Assembly (NCBI GenBank): GCA_020853795.1
Contig: JADYYF010000048.1
Coordinates: 1-54,101, forward strand
From: Candidatus Zixiibacteriota bacterium
Lineage (GTDB): Bacteria > Zixibacteria > MSB-5A5 > CAIYYT01
Direction: 5' to 3'
Length of the DNA: 54,101 bases
This document shows, in pieces, positions 38,954 through 48,721 of the stretch (positions are counted from its first letter, which is position 1; each line of letters begins with the position of its first letter). The translations under genes and the position numbers were made by a program. Under the pieces are notes generated by a model, which did not search any database, was not told the DNA's origin, and saw only the letters and a list, made by a program, of their open reading frames with translations.

Positions 38954-40066
38954 ATGCGAACTGCCCGCGACATTCTGCTCTGGCTCGTTTCCACGGTATT
39001 GCTGTTGCTGATCTTGCCGCTGCTGCCGCTGCTCCTGGTGATCGAAACGATGGCACGTAAGAAAGTCTGGCTGAGACTCGCCCTGGTCATCCTGATCCTG
39101 GCCGGCGGCGGTGGGATTATGCTCTATCGATCAGTCATGGAACCGATTGGATCGGCGGGGGCATCCTACAATATTGTCATCCATCCAAAGGATGACGCCG
39201 GCGACCTGCGGCAGCGCCTGGCTGAAGCAGGATTGCCGGTGAATCGGCGGCTTTACAACTTTTTCATGAGCCATACCGGCGCCGACAAACACCTGCAGCC
39301 GGGACGATATCACGTCCCGGGCGGGATCTCTCACTGGGAACTGGCAAAATTCTTCCGGAAGACAATGCCGGAACTGAGTCGAGTAACAATCCCTGAAGGT
39401 CTGACGCTGAAGGAGATTGTACCGATTCTGGTACACGAAATTCCCACCGATTCAAATGAATTGGTGAAGCTGCTCGAAGATGCGCGATTCTGTGAGGAAC
39501 TCAATATCCCCGCGCCTTCGTTTGAGGGTTTCTTATTCCCCGAGACGTATTCGTTCTATCCCTATCAAGAGCCACACGAAGTAGTCCGCACAATGGTAGC
39601 AATGTTTCGGGAGAAATTCACGCCCGAGATGGAGCAACGGCGGCAGAAGCTGAATCGCCCGCTGCTGGAAATCGTGACACTGGCATCGATGATCGAAGCC
39701 GAAGCCGCCGCCGGCTCCGAGCGGGAGCTGATCTCGTCAGTCTTTCACAATCGCCTGCGCCAGGGAATGAAACTCCAGTGCGATCCGACAGTGATCTATG
39801 CGTTGGGTGGACTCGATCGACCGCTCTTGCGCGATGACCTTGACTACGACTCGCCTTACAATACCTACTTGTACTCCGGTCTGCCGCCCGGTCCAATCGG
39901 TGCGCCGGGGCTGGCGTCGTTGCACGCAGCGCTGTTTCCGGCGACCACCGACTACTACTACTTTGTCGCCACCGGTGACGGGCACCACATCTTCACGTCA
40001 ACGCTCGCGCAGCACAATCAAGCGGTCGCCCGCGCAAAGCGGATGTGGCGGGCACTCCGTCCGTAG
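38954..40066 (+). CDS. mltG: Endolytic murein transglycosylase MltG
   Basis: The 370-residue protein has one N-terminal membrane helix (ILLWLVSTVLLLLILPLL), a LysM-like region (SYNIVIHPKDDAGDLRQRL, GRYHVPGGISHWELAKFF) and the YceG catalytic domain. The catalytic Glu is in VTLASMIEAEAAAGSERELI, and further family blocks are VFHNRLRQGMKLQCDPTVIY, SPYNTYLYSGLPPGPIGAPG and YYYFVATGDGHHIFTSTL. It cleaves nascent glycan strands and sets their length at the inner membrane. The preferred start is ATG 38954, right after TTG, 3 bases past the ruvX stop, implying coupling. Confidence 0.93.
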   Translation: MRTARDILLWLVSTVLLLLILPLLPLLLVIETMARKKVWLRLALVILILAGGGGIMLYRSVMEPIGSAGASYNIVIHPKDDAGDLRQRLAEAGLPVNRRLYNFFMSHTGADKHLQPGRYHVPGGISHWELAKFFRKTMPELSRVTIPEGLTLKEIVPILVHEIPTDSNELVKLLEDARFCEELNIPAPSFEGFLFPETYSFYPYQEPHEVVRTMVAMFREKFTPEMEQRRQKLNRPLLEIVTLASMIEAEAAAGSERELISSVFHNRLRQGMKLQCDPTVIYALGGLDRPLLRDDLDYDSPYNTYLYSGLPPGPIGAPGLASLHAALFPATTDYYYFVATGDGHHIFTSTLAQHNQAVARAKRMWRALRP

Positions 40067-40084
40067 TGAACACAGCCCGTGGCA

Positions 40085-40633
40085 CTATTTGCCCGCGTAC
40101 CCCTGCAGTTCATCGTACTTCTTCACCTGCTCAGAGCTGAGAACCGCCTTCATCTGCAAGTGAGCGCGCATATGGGCGAAACGCAGGTCGCCGCGTAGCT
40201 GCGCGATTTTCTTGACTAGCTTCTCCAACTCACTTTCAGTGATCTTAGCGCTGGCGCACAGCCTGTCCAGGCGCTGTTCTTCTTTGACGATCTGCTCACC
40301 CAGCTCGAGCGCCCGGCGCTGCTGATCATTGAAGATTTTCTTGGTCGCGGCAATCTGATCATTCGTGAGCTGCAGTTCCTGGGTGTACTCAAGCACATGT
40401 TTGGGTCCGGGGTAGTGGTTCAGCTCGGCCGCGTCTGCTAGTCCCATGCCATAGCCGTTAAGATAGCCGTCGATTTCCTCCTGCGTGAGAGCCTTGATTC
40501 TTCCGCTGCTTGACGAGCCGACCGCAGCGGTCGAAGTCGACTCGCTTCGCCCCGATTGCAGCGGCACCAGCAGAGCCAGGCACCCCGCCAGCACAACAGC
40601 GCGAATCATCGCGAAATTGATTCCCGTGATCAT
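40085..40633 (-). CDS. Secreted Spy/CpxP-like helical protein
   Basis: The 182-residue protein has a signal peptide (MIRAVVLAGCLALLVPLQSG). A Ser/Thr-rich linker follows, then a helical domain resembling Spy/LTXXQ-type proteins: KHVLEYTQELQLTNDQIAAT, EEQRLDRLCASAKITESE and HLQMKAVLSSEQVKKYDEL. The QLT..Q and LSSEQV..Y motifs are typical of such periplasmic chaperone or metal-sensing helices. GGAG lies 5 bases before the ATG at 40633; a start at 40666 was rejected for lack of a site. It is convergent with mltG and alone on its strand. The function is inferred by fold-level similarity only. Confidence 0.7.
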   Translation of the reverse strand: MITGINFAMIRAVVLAGCLALLVPLQSGRSESTSTAAVGSSSSGRIKALTQEEIDGYLNGYGMGLADAAELNHYPGPKHVLEYTQELQLTNDQIAATKKIFNDQQRRALELGEQIVKEEQRLDRLCASAKITESELEKLVKKIAQLRGDLRFAHMRAHLQMKAVLSSEQVKKYDELQGYAGK

Positions 40634-40799
40634 ACGTCTCCATACTTCTTGCCCAGTAGTTACCAACTTCCTTCTACTGCGTTAGCCGCGCAAAGATTCA
40701 CGTTGATCACGAAAATCTTATTCAATTGATTCAACAGCCGCAGATCGATAGATTCGGAATCGGGATGCGATACGGCACAACGATCTCTGAGGAAGTCCG

Positions 40800-41387
40800 A
40801 TGAACCTGCCCAATTTCCTGACGATGGTGCGCATTGTGCTCGCGCCGGTGTTTATGGCATTGTTCATCGTCGATAATGCGTGGGCCAAGTTCTGGGCAAT
40901 GATCATTTTCATTGTCGCCGCGTTGACCGACTTGTTTGACGGCTACTATGCCCGCAAGTACGGCATTTCCACGAGTTTCGGGAAATTCTTCGACCCACTC
41001 GCCGACAAGATTCTGACCTCGCTGGCCTTCATCGCCTTCGTCGCCCTCGGTTACGTACAGATGTGGATGGTGCTGCTGATCATTCTGCGCGAATTTCTGA
41101 TCACCGGGCTGCGTACGATCGCCGCCTATCGCGGCGTCCTGATTACGCCGTCCTGGTCGGCTAAGGCGAAAACGTTTCTGCAAATGACATCGATTACTGT
41201 GATACTGCTGGTCATCAACGCACGCACGTTTCTGCCCTTACTGGAGATCGAATGGCCGTGGCTGAAGTCGCCGGCGCCGGAACGCATGATTTTTTGGCTG
41301 ATGTTCGCGACGGTCGCCATTACCGTCGGCACCGGCATTGACTATCTGTGGAAGAGCCTGTATCTTCTGCGCAACACAATGAAGTAG
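40800..41387 (+). CDS. pgsA: CDP-diacylglycerol--glycerol-3-phosphate 3-phosphatidyltransferase
   Basis: The 195-residue membrane protein has the CDP-alcohol phosphotransferase motif D-G-x2-A-R-x8-G-x3-D-x3-D exactly: D47-G48, A51-R52, G61, D65 and D69. About five membrane helices surround it. NLPNFLTMVRIVLAPVFM is the typical N-terminus of PgsA. It forms phosphatidylglycerol-phosphate, the first step to phosphatidylglycerol and cardiolipin. GAGGAAG precedes the ATG. The next gene, pgpA, encodes the enzyme of the following step, starting 5 bases after the stop. Confidence 0.95.
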   Translation: MNLPNFLTMVRIVLAPVFMALFIVDNAWAKFWAMIIFIVAALTDLFDGYYARKYGISTSFGKFFDPLADKILTSLAFIAFVALGYVQMWMVLLIILREFLITGLRTIAAYRGVLITPSWSAKAKTFLQMTSITVILLVINARTFLPLLEIEWPWLKSPAPERMIFWLMFATVAITVGTGIDYLWKSLYLLRNTMK

Positions 41388-41392
41388 GCTGC

Positions 41393-41851
41393 TTGCGAAA
41401 CTTTCTGATCAAATGCATCGCCACCGGGCTTGGCTTCGGCCTCTCACCGACCATTCCCGGCACGACCGGCACGATTCCCGGGGTTGTGCTGGCCTGGTTC
41501 CTGTTTCCTCTGGGGATTCCCACCCAGATCATCAGCACCGTCGTGATGTTGGCGGTCGGGGTCTGGGTTGCGACCGAAGCCGAGCATTTCTTCGGCCACG
41601 ACGGCAAACCGATCGTCATCGACGAGATCGCCGGCATCATGGTGAGCTATTGTTTCGTGCCGGTGACCTGGCAGAACTACCTGGCCGGATTCGTGATCTT
41701 CCGTATTCTCGATATCATCAAACCGTTTCCGGGACGCTATTGGGAACGCACTTTGCCGCGCGGTTGGGGTATCATGGGCGATGACTTCGCCTGCGGCGTC
41801 TACACGAATCTACTTTTGCAGGGACTCATCTACCTTAGGCTGTGGTCATGA
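41393..41851 (+). CDS. pgpA: Phosphatidylglycerophosphatase A
   Basis: The 152-residue protein matches PgpA: NFLIKCIATGLGFGLSPTIPG, TTGTIPGVVLAWFLF, HFFGHDGKPIVIDEIAGIMV with the acidic metal-binding residues, FVIFRILDIIKPFPGRYWE and WGIMGDDFACGVYTN. It dephosphorylates phosphatidylglycerol-phosphate made by PgsA. The start is taken as TTG at 41393, 5 bases after the pgsA stop, with AAGTAGG as a weak site; it gives the usual PgpA N-terminus. An upstream GTG at 41348 would overlap pgsA by 40 bases and is less likely. The stop overlaps the ATG of cinA. Confidence 0.92.
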   Translation: MRNFLIKCIATGLGFGLSPTIPGTTGTIPGVVLAWFLFPLGIPTQIISTVVMLAVGVWVATEAEHFFGHDGKPIVIDEIAGIMVSYCFVPVTWQNYLAGFVIFRILDIIKPFPGRYWERTLPRGWGIMGDDFACGVYTNLLLQGLIYLRLWS

Positions 41852-43086
41852 TCGCGGAACTCATCATCGTCGGCGAGGAAATCCTCTCCGGGCAGACGGT
41901 CGATTCCAATTCGGCCTATGTTGCGCGTCGACTGGCGGATATCGGCATCGAGGTCGCCCGCAAGACCACGGTCGGCGACCGGCATGACGATATCAGGGAG
42001 GCGATCCAGACAGCCTGGCAGCGTTCGCCGGTCACGATCATGACCGGCGGCCTCGGGCCGACGAAGGACGATGTCACCAAGAATGCCATTTGCGCTGCAT
42101 TTGACCGCAAGCTGGTCCTCAATGACGAGGTGATGAGGCGTCTCGAAGCGCTGTTCCAACAGCGCAATCGCAAGATGCCAGCGATTGCCCAAAGCCAGGC
42201 GCTGCAGCCGCAAGGCGCCGATCTGCTCGTCAATCCGATCGGCACTGCCCCCGGGATTGTTTTCCAGGACTCTGAGCGCTTCTTCGCGGCGCTGCCGGGC
42301 GTGCCGGCGGAGATGGAAGCGATTCTCGATCAGGCGATTATTCCATACCTCTCCAAGCGCCCGGGGCGCGGGGCGATCATCATTCGACGCATCCGCACCA
42401 TTGGCATCACGGAGACCGAGATCGCGGAGACCATCGCCGAACTCGAACCGGCCGGCGAGAGACTCAGGTTGGCATACCTGCCAAGCTACAAGGGTGTTGA
42501 TTTGCGCGTGACGGCCACGGCATCGATTCCGGAAGAGGCCGAATCTGCCGCCGATCAGTTGGTCAAGGCAATCTGCCTCAAGTTGGGAGACTACGTCTTC
42601 ACAATCGGCGAAGAGTCAATGCCGGATATCATTGCCCGGCTGTTGATCGCACGCGGACAGACGCTCGCGACGGCCGAGTCGTGCACCGGTGGACTAATCG
42701 CAAAGCGGCTGACCGACCTTCCCGGCAGCTCGCAGTTCTTCGTCGGCAGCGTAGTAGCCTATGCCAACGCGGTCAAATCGGCAGCCTTGAATGTGCCGAC
42801 GGAACTGATTGCCGGACACGGCGCCGTCAGCCACGAAGTTGCCGAAGCGATGGCGTGTGGCGTGCTGCAATTAACCGGATCCGACTACGCGGTGTCGGTG
42901 ACCGGTATTGCCGGACCAGGCGGCGCGACGCCGGAGAAGCCGGTCGGGCTGGTGTACGTCGGCTATGCTGATCGTAAGGACAATGTGTCCGTTCTGAAGC
43001 TCAACTTGTTCGGCACGCGCGAGCGCATCCGCGAGCGCGCGGCCACGCAGGCGCTCGACTTCTTGCGCCGGAAATTGCAGCCGTAG
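41848..43086 (+). CDS. cinA: CinA-family protein (nicotinamide-nucleotide amidohydrolase type)
   Basis: The 412-residue protein has both CinA domains. The N-terminal MoaB-like COG1058 domain has AELIIVGEEILSGQTVDSNSA, MTGGLGPTKDDVTKNA and LPGVPAEMEAIL. The C-terminal PncC domain begins near residue 260 with TLATAESCTGGLIAKRLTDLPGSS and contains YANAVKSAAL and VTGIAGPGGATPEKPVGLVY. The full-length form has been linked to NMN deamidation, ADP-ribose hydrolysis and competence. The ATG overlaps the pgpA stop (ATGA). It usually sits upstream of recA; here thpR follows and recA is not within reach. Confidence 0.93.
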   Translation: MIAELIIVGEEILSGQTVDSNSAYVARRLADIGIEVARKTTVGDRHDDIREAIQTAWQRSPVTIMTGGLGPTKDDVTKNAICAAFDRKLVLNDEVMRRLEALFQQRNRKMPAIAQSQALQPQGADLLVNPIGTAPGIVFQDSERFFAALPGVPAEMEAILDQAIIPYLSKRPGRGAIIIRRIRTIGITETEIAETIAELEPAGERLRLAYLPSYKGVDLRVTATASIPEEAESAADQLVKAICLKLGDYVFTIGEESMPDIIARLLIARGQTLATAESCTGGLIAKRLTDLPGSSQFFVGSVVAYANAVKSAALNVPTELIAGHGAVSHEVAEAMACGVLQLTGSDYAVSVTGIAGPGGATPEKPVGLVYVGYADRKDNVSVLKLNLFGTRERIRERAATQALDFLRRKLQP

Positions 43087-43087
43087 T

Positions 43088-43639
43088 ATGCGCCTCTTTA
43101 TCGCCGCCCGAATTCCAACGGTTACGCAAGATCAGGTCGGCGATTTCATGGAGCAATTCCTCAAGCTGCCGGGGCGGGTCAAGTGGGTCGAGCCGCACAA
43201 TATTCATATCACGTTGAAGTTCCTCGGGGAGACCGCGCCCGAATTGCTTGAGTCGGTGAAATCTTCCATCCGCGTTGCCGCAACCGGATTTGGCCCCTTT
43301 GATGTCACCCTGCGCAACTGCGGCACGTTCCCGAATCCGCGGGCACCGCGCGTGTTCTGGGTGGGAATCAATGATCCGGAAATGAGGTTGGCTGCGATCG
43401 CTGCGACGCTTGACCGCGAGACCACGCAGCTTGGTTTTGAGTCGGAGAAGCGGGCCTTCTCACCTCATCTGACACTGGGCCGCGTCAAGGAACCGGAACG
43501 ACTGGAGGCGCTGAAAGCGGCCTTTGCCCGCGCTTCGTTCGGGCCGGTGCCCGTACATGTCGACGCAATTCACTTGATCGAATCGCACCTTCGACCCTCT
43601 GGGCCACTCTATAAGGATCTTGCGGAATTCAAACTGTAG
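43088..43639 (+). CDS. thpR: RNA 2',3'-cyclic phosphodiesterase ThpR (2H/LigT family)
   Basis: The 183-residue protein has the two histidine motifs of the 2H phosphoesterases: HITL at residues 40-43 and HLTL at about 127-130. The family start MRLFIAARIP and the closing VDAIHLIESHLRPSGPLYKDL are also present. It hydrolyses 2',3'-cyclic phosphate ends of RNA and has RNA-ligase-like activity in vitro. It starts 1 base after the cinA stop, in the pgsA-pgpA-cinA operon, a combination found in several phyla. The gap 43640-43779 after it holds only a weak TTGACT-17-TTCCTT element (43740-43768). Confidence 0.92.
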   Translation: MRLFIAARIPTVTQDQVGDFMEQFLKLPGRVKWVEPHNIHITLKFLGETAPELLESVKSSIRVAATGFGPFDVTLRNCGTFPNPRAPRVFWVGINDPEMRLAAIAATLDRETTQLGFESEKRAFSPHLTLGRVKEPERLEALKAAFARASFGPVPVHVDAIHLIESHLRPSGPLYKDLAEFKL

Positions 43640-43779
43640 CTATTCACCTGCCGTCGCCAAGCTGACTTCGTTTTCACATCGCCAGTCTCCGAGCCCACAA
43701 GTGCACGCAAATCCTGACTGCAGCGAGTCCATGTTTTGGTTGACTCCCTTTCACGGCGCTGCTTCCTTGAGCAACAGAA

Positions 43780-45573
43780 ATGGACATGTTCGCATTCGAA
43801 TGCATGCTCGCACTGGCTGTCTTCGCCGGGTTCTTCGGCGTGGTTTACCTGCTGGTTACGGTGCAGAATTTGCGCCAGCGCATCGGCAGACTCGAGAAGC
43901 TGCTGACAGAAGGCACAGTCTCGGCCCCCGTGCGACCTGCCGCCGCCGAAGCAGCACCGGCAACACCGGTTGCTGCCGCTGGTACTCCGCGTCTGGTACC
44001 ATCGGCCGTGCCGCTGGGTTCCGGAACGACCTCGGCTGACCGGCTGGTTCGTTGGCTGCGCGAGGATTGGTTGCTGAAGCTCGGCGCCTTGCTGCTGCTG
44101 TTTGGCTTTGCTTGGCTGGCAACATACGCTTTCCTCAACAATTGGATCGGCCCGATGGGGCGAATCGCACTTGGGTTGGTCGCGGGCGCGGCGATTCTCC
44201 TCCTGGGTTGGTGGCGTATCCGCACATACCGCCATCAAGGCGGTATCTTCCTGGTTCTCGGCTCTACTACGATCCTGATTACAATCTTTGCCGCGCGCAC
44301 GTATTACGATTTCTTTACTCCGCTCGCGGCGTTGATCGTGATGTTCATGAGCACTGCCTTTGTAGCTCTGGCGAGCGTGAAGGAGAAGAGCCGGCCGCTG
44401 GCCGTTTGCGGTTTGATCCTTGCCGGAGTCGCGCCGCTGTTGACGCACCCGCCGCAGACCGACCAGATCGGATTATTCTCATATCTGCTGATCGTGACAC
44501 TGGGCGTAATCTGGGTCGTCTTCCTCACCGGCTGGCGCGAGTTGACGCTGACAGCGCTTGCCCTGGTTGCAGCCTATAGTGTGCCGATCTTCTTTGACTC
44601 GCGTTATGCCGATCACAGCCACCTGCTACCGTTCGCTTTCGGTTTCGGTGCAATATTCTACCTGACCAACTCGGCTGGAATTATCCGCGCACGTTCCGGT
44701 CGCAGTATCACGGACTTGATTGCCGCTGCCGGCACTGGCCTGTTCTTACTGATCTGGATCCGAACTTGCGCGCCTGACGAGTGGCAGAGCCTGATCATCT
44801 GTGCCTGGTTGGTAGCCTTCGTGGTTGGCGCTTTTCTCCTGACGCGCGCCACCAATCGCCGTGAACCTTTCTACGTCTACACCGCGGTCGGTGCAGTCTT
44901 GTTGGCGGCAGCGACAGCGGTCGAGTTGGATGGCGCGGCGCTGACAATCGCCTACACCATCGAATGCGCTGCCCTGTGTGTCGCCGGCTATTATCTGCGC
45001 CGGGATTTGCGGCTGGCACAATGGTTATGTCTGCTGTTTGTCGTCCCGATGGCACTGTCGGTCAGCAGCATCACTTCCAACTCCTGGCTCTCCAGCGTCT
45101 TCCACCGCGACTTCTTTGTCTTGGCGGTGTTAGCCCTGACCATGATCGGGCTGGGCACATTCTTCCGGCAATTGACACGCGGCATCATTGAAGCTGGAAT
45201 GCCGCGATTTGGCCCACCGCTGATTGTCCTTGGTTCACTCTATTCGTACATCTTGTTATGGCAATCACTACATGCGGTGTTGGCGAGTCCCGATCGCGCC
45301 GTCACGCTGGCTCTGGTGATCTACACGATCATCGGGCTTGCGAGTTATCTCTATGGCCGCGGCCGCGATCGTCGTGGGCTGGTCGTTTACGGCGGAGTAC
45401 TGCTCGCGTTCGTTGTTGGTCGGTTGCTCGCTGTCGACGTGTGGAGAATGGAGTTGTCTGGGCGGATCATCACCTTCTTCCTGGTCGGCGCGCTCTTAAT
45501 GAGCACGGCATTTTGGGCACGTCGCCGACAAAAGTCCGAGTCCGGCAAGTCGGAGAAGGGAACAACATCATGA
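43780..45573 (+). CDS. DUF2339 polytopic membrane protein
   Basis: The 597-residue protein has an N-terminal helix, a short coiled coil ([18 protein letters not shown]), an Ala/Pro-rich linker and then about 14-16 membrane helices. The family block [27 protein letters not shown] introduces the membrane part, and [18 protein letters not shown] and [24 protein letters not shown] are typical of DUF2339. The biochemical role of the family is unknown; it is often paired with a DUF3999-type periplasmic protein, as here. The stop overlaps the next gene's ATG by 4 bases. No convincing ribosome site is present before the ATG. Confidence 0.85.
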   Translation: MDMFAFECMLALAVFAGFFGVVYLLVTVQNLRQRIGRLEKLLTEGTVSAPVRPAAAEAAPATPVAAAGTPRLVPSAVPLGSGTTSADRLVRWLREDWLLKLGALLLLFGFAWLATYAFLNNWIGPMGRIALGLVAGAAILLLGWWRIRTYRHQGGIFLVLGSTTILITIFAARTYYDFFTPLAALIVMFMSTAFVALASVKEKSRPLAVCGLILAGVAPLLTHPPQTDQIGLFSYLLIVTLGVIWVVFLTGWRELTLTALALVAAYSVPIFFDSRYADHSHLLPFAFGFGAIFYLTNSAGIIRARSGRSITDLIAAAGTGLFLLIWIRTCAPDEWQSLIICAWLVAFVVGAFLLTRATNRREPFYVYTAVGAVLLAAATAVELDGAALTIAYTIECAALCVAGYYLRRDLRLAQWLCLLFVVPMALSVSSITSNSWLSSVFHRDFFVLAVLALTMIGLGTFFRQLTRGIIEAGMPRFGPPLIVLGSLYSYILLWQSLHAVLASPDRAVTLALVIYTIIGLASYLYGRGRDRRGLVVYGGVLLAFVVGRLLAVDVWRMELSGRIITFFLVGALLMSTAFWARRRQKSESGKSEKGTTS

Positions 45574-46730
45574 ATCTACCCCGATTGCTCTTGTGGTCCT
45601 CTCTCCTTATGATCACGGTCGTTGCGAAGGCAGCGCCGCTGCCCCAGACGCAGATTGACGGCATCACCAGCGCCTACCGGAGCTACAAGACGCCGCAGAT
45701 ACCCGCACTTGCCGTTCCGACGGTCGTTGAGATGTCGTTTGCGTCTGACGTGGTCGAGCGTTGGGAGTTTGCCGTGCTCGATACTGTGGAGCGCATATTC
45801 GAGCCGTCATTATTCGAGGCCACTCCGATCATCAACCAATCCTGCCTGAGTATTGACGCCAACACCTATTACCAAGGCGCACAGTTAATGCTCGACGACG
45901 ATGTTCGCACCTTCGCCGATTTCTACTTCACCGCCGAAGATCGCGGCGAAGCCAACATCACCCTGACCTGCTCCGATTCGATCACCTGTTCCGGCGTGGT
46001 GCTCATCCTGGATGAACATGTCGCCTTGCCGCAGAAGATCTCCGTAAATGTTCGCGGAGAACATGGCGAACTGCGGGCGCTAGCCTCCGGCGCCAAACTG
46101 GACTCGACTGTCGTTCGCTTTCCGAAAGTCCGCTCCGATTACTGGAACTTCACCATTGAATTCATTCAGCCGCTGCGGATTTCCGAGTTGCGTCTCATTA
46201 CTGAGCAGGAAGCCCGCGATACGTCGCGCGTTCTGCGCTTCCTGGCCCAACCCGGGCATGGCTACCGTGTCTACTTTGACCCTGACCGCCATATCTGGCC
46301 GCCGGTGGCTGAACCAGGCAATCTAACAGACGACCGCGGCGTCGTTCAGCTCCCAGACGTGGCGGCTCAGGCAAACGGTGGATACGTCTTCTCTGATCTT
46401 GATGAGGACGGAATTCCCGATATCCGCGACAATTGCATTGAGATTGCCAATCCCGATCAGACCGACGCTGACAACAACGGTCGCGGCGATGCCTGCGACG
46501 ATCTTGATCGCGACGGCATTATCAACAGCCTCGACAATTGCCCGAACGTCCCCAACCGCGACCAGTACGACCGCGACGGCGATGGCATCGGCGACGTCTG
46601 CGACGATCAGGAGAATCGCTTCACCGAGCGTCATCGCTGGATACCCTGGGTCGGGATTGGATTGGCGGCCGTGGTGCTGGGCGTTCTGTTTGCACTGACC
46701 ATGCGCAAGCCGGGGCAGCCGTCGGCTTAG
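45570..46730 (+). CDS. DUF3999-like secreted protein with thrombospondin type 3 calcium repeats
   Basis: The 386-residue protein has a signal peptide ([16 protein letters not shown]). A beta-rich extracytoplasmic region follows to about residue 270 that resembles the partner family of DUF2339 (for example [28 protein letters not shown]). At about 275-350 lies an array of thrombospondin type 3 repeats, seen as [27 protein letters not shown] and [13 protein letters not shown], with calcium-type Asp and disulfide cysteines. A C-terminal membrane anchor ([18 protein letters not shown]) and basic tail complete it. It overlaps the DUF2339 gene (ATGA), suggesting one envelope complex. Assignment of the N-terminal part to DUF3999 is tentative. 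Confidence 0.68.
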   Translation: MNLPRLLLWSSLLMITVVAKAAPLPQTQIDGITSAYRSYKTPQIPALAVPTVVEMSFASDVVERWEFAVLDTVERIFEPSLFEATPIINQSCLSIDANTYYQGAQLMLDDDVRTFADFYFTAEDRGEANITLTCSDSITCSGVVLILDEHVALPQKISVNVRGEHGELRALASGAKLDSTVVRFPKVRSDYWNFTIEFIQPLRISELRLITEQEARDTSRVLRFLAQPGHGYRVYFDPDRHIWPPVAEPGNLTDDRGVVQLPDVAAQANGGYVFSDLDEDGIPDIRDNCIEIANPDQTDADNNGRGDACDDLDRDGIINSLDNCPNVPNRDQYDRDGDGIGDVCDDQENRFTERHRWIPWVGIGLAAVVLGVLFALTMRKPGQPSA

Positions 46731-46766
46731 GTGTCGGGGTTTTGTCCCGCTTCGATGGATACGATA

Positions 46767-47330
46767 TTATCTGAGTTTGCGCTTCAGCACTAACTTGTAC
46801 TTGGGATCAAAGCGTGAGGGCGAGCATTTGCCGCAGGAGGCCGAGATCAGCCGCTTGCGCCGGGGGTATTCCGTCTTGCAGGCACGGCACTGGTAGACAT
46901 ACCGGGGCTGCATTCTGAGGGTCTGGTGGGTCTTGGCTTTGACTGAGGCGCCAATCCGCGCGGCTTCCCGTTTGAAATCGGCGCTGTGATTGAAGTGAAT
47001 AATGTGAATCATCTCGTGTTTGAGCGTGTCGTCGATATCTTGTGGGAAGACCTCGTGGTATTTGCGTGACATCACGATTTCCTGCCGGCTGCGGATATAT
47101 TGCCCGGCGCACAGCATCCGCTGAGAGTAGCGTATTCGCGGCGTCGGCAGTTTGCCGGCAAAGTACTTGATGTTGTACTGCTGAAATCGGCGGTAGAGTT
47201 CATCGACCGACGGCAACAGCCCCGTCTCCGCCGCCTCCGGTTCGCGTCGCTTCGACTCGGCCAGAAACGGCTGTTCGAACAGGTCGAGCGTGGTGGGCAG
47301 CACGCCGGATGAGCTTTTTTTCCTGTTCAT
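46767..47330 (-). CDS. SprT-like zinc metalloprotease domain protein
   Basis: The 187-residue protein has a SprT-like domain: ELYRRFQQYNIKYFAGKLPTP, IRYSQRMLCAGQY and the HExxH zinc site LKHEMIHIIHFNHSADFK near residues 100-115. The C-terminal zinc ribbon has CxxC pairs (YQCRACKTEY and SCGKCSPSRF) and the closing KYKLVLKRKL. Bacterial SprT proteins are little studied; eukaryotic Spartan cleaves DNA-protein crosslinks. The ATG at 47330 was chosen over a TTG three codons upstream. It converges with the calcium-repeat gene and diverges from the beta-helix gene 48 bp away. Confidence 0.87.
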   Translation of the reverse strand: MNRKKSSSGVLPTTLDLFEQPFLAESKRREPEAAETGLLPSVDELYRRFQQYNIKYFAGKLPTPRIRYSQRMLCAGQYIRSRQEIVMSRKYHEVFPQDIDDTLKHEMIHIIHFNHSADFKREAARIGASVKAKTHQTLRMQPRYVYQCRACKTEYPRRKRLISASCGKCSPSRFDPKYKLVLKRKLR

Positions 47331-47378
47331 GACCGCCAAACTTAATTAGGTTAAAACCATCTCGCAAGCGGAGGAGTT

Positions 47379-48710
47379 ATGCGTTTTTTGATCGCCGTCG
47401 TTGCAGTCTTTGCGGTCGTTCTGACCTCGTGTGCCGAGCAATACCAGCCGCAGTTTCGCACGATCTTCGCGCGCGCAGATGCTCCGCGCGGCGGCGACGG
47501 CTCCTATCGAGCGCCTTATGCGGATTTGCAGACCGCGATCGACTCGGCGCGCTCCGGCGACAAGATTATCCTCCTCCCGGGTGTCTATCAGGCAGTATCG
47601 GCGAAATATTCCGAAGAATTATGCGGCAACTGCCTCGAACCGCGCACGATGGTAGACGCAACCTACGGCTTCCTTGTCAAAGGCAAAGCGCTGGCGATCG
47701 CCGGCGAAATCCCAGATTCGACGATCCTGGTCACCAATGCCGGGTACGGTGTGCTATTTCTCGACAGCCGGGGTTCGACGCTTGAAGGCGTCACGATTAC
47801 CGGCGGTATGCGCGATCATGACGGCAATGCTACCGACGCCGCCGTTGTCGCCAAGTTCTCACGCGTCACCATCCGCAACTGCAACATCTACGATAACAAC
47901 CAGCGCGACACGACAGTTGTCGTGGGCATCGGCGGCATCTTCGGCCGCGAGGGCTCCGAGTTGTTTATCGAGAATAACCGCATTATCAACGGCGGCTGGG
48001 ACGGCATCGCCCTCTACCGCGGCGCCAAGGCATTCATTTCAGACAATGTCATCAGCAAGGGTCGCGGTGCTGGAATCGGGATTACCTGGGATGCCCAGGC
48101 AACAGTCTTGCGCAACCGGGTGAGTGAGTTCTGGAAGGGGATTGGCTCGTTCGGGACTTCGCGGGCCGTCGTGCGCAACAACGTTGTGATGGACTGTCTT
48201 GGCTGGGGAATTATCGCGACCGGTACCTCGTTCCTGGAGGCAACCAACAATCTGGTCTACCGCAACGGCAATTGCGGTTTTGCCAACTGGGGCGATCGCG
48301 CCGAGAAAACGGGCCCGCGCGGCGTCTTCGTCAACAATATCGTGTACAACAACGGTTGGCGGGCGCACTGGGTTTGCCCTTGCGTCGGTATCTGGATGCT
48401 CGGCAATCCCAACGACTTCATTGTTACCAACAACTGCGTCTGGGTTGACTCGAACCTGATTTCCGCCGAACGGACGACGCCGACCACCGAGCCGGGCAAA
48501 CCCCTGAAGTACGCGGGCAACTACGCTGAGATCACGGATCTGACGGGCAAGTTCGGCAATCTGTCAATCAATCCGCTCTTTGCCGATACCCTCACTTTCA
48601 AGCTATCGGCGACGTCGCCACTCATCGATGCCGGCGACTCAGTGCTGACCGATCTTGACGGCAGCCGCTCGGATATCGGGATTGGGGGAGGAAATTCGGC
48701 GAGTAAGTGA
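47379..48710 (+). CDS. Right-handed beta-helix lipoprotein
   Basis: The 443-residue protein has a lipoprotein signal (FLIAVVAVFAVVLTSC, lipobox LTSC at residue 18). It then opens with a pectate-lyase/DUF1565-type start (PRGGDGSYRAPYADLQTAIDSARSGDKIILLPGVY). Repeated beta-helix coils follow with strings of N and I such as SRVTIRNCNIYDNNQRDTT, LFIENNRIINGGWDGIALYR and AVVRNNVVMDCLGWGIIATG. Such folds bind or cleave polysaccharide; no clear catalytic set is visible. GGAGGAG precedes the ATG. It is convergent with the MacB-type permease gene, 11 bp away. Confidence 0.85.
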   Translation: MRFLIAVVAVFAVVLTSCAEQYQPQFRTIFARADAPRGGDGSYRAPYADLQTAIDSARSGDKIILLPGVYQAVSAKYSEELCGNCLEPRTMVDATYGFLVKGKALAIAGEIPDSTILVTNAGYGVLFLDSRGSTLEGVTITGGMRDHDGNATDAAVVAKFSRVTIRNCNIYDNNQRDTTVVVGIGGIFGREGSELFIENNRIINGGWDGIALYRGAKAFISDNVISKGRGAGIGITWDAQATVLRNRVSEFWKGIGSFGTSRAVVRNNVVMDCLGWGIIATGTSFLEATNNLVYRNGNCGFANWGDRAEKTGPRGVFVNNIVYNNGWRAHWVCPCVGIWMLGNPNDFIVTNNCVWVDSNLISAERTTPTTEPGKPLKYAGNYAEITDLTGKFGNLSINPLFADTLTFKLSATSPLIDAGDSVLTDLDGSRSDIGIGGGNSASK

Positions 48711-48721
48711 CAATTCAGTCA

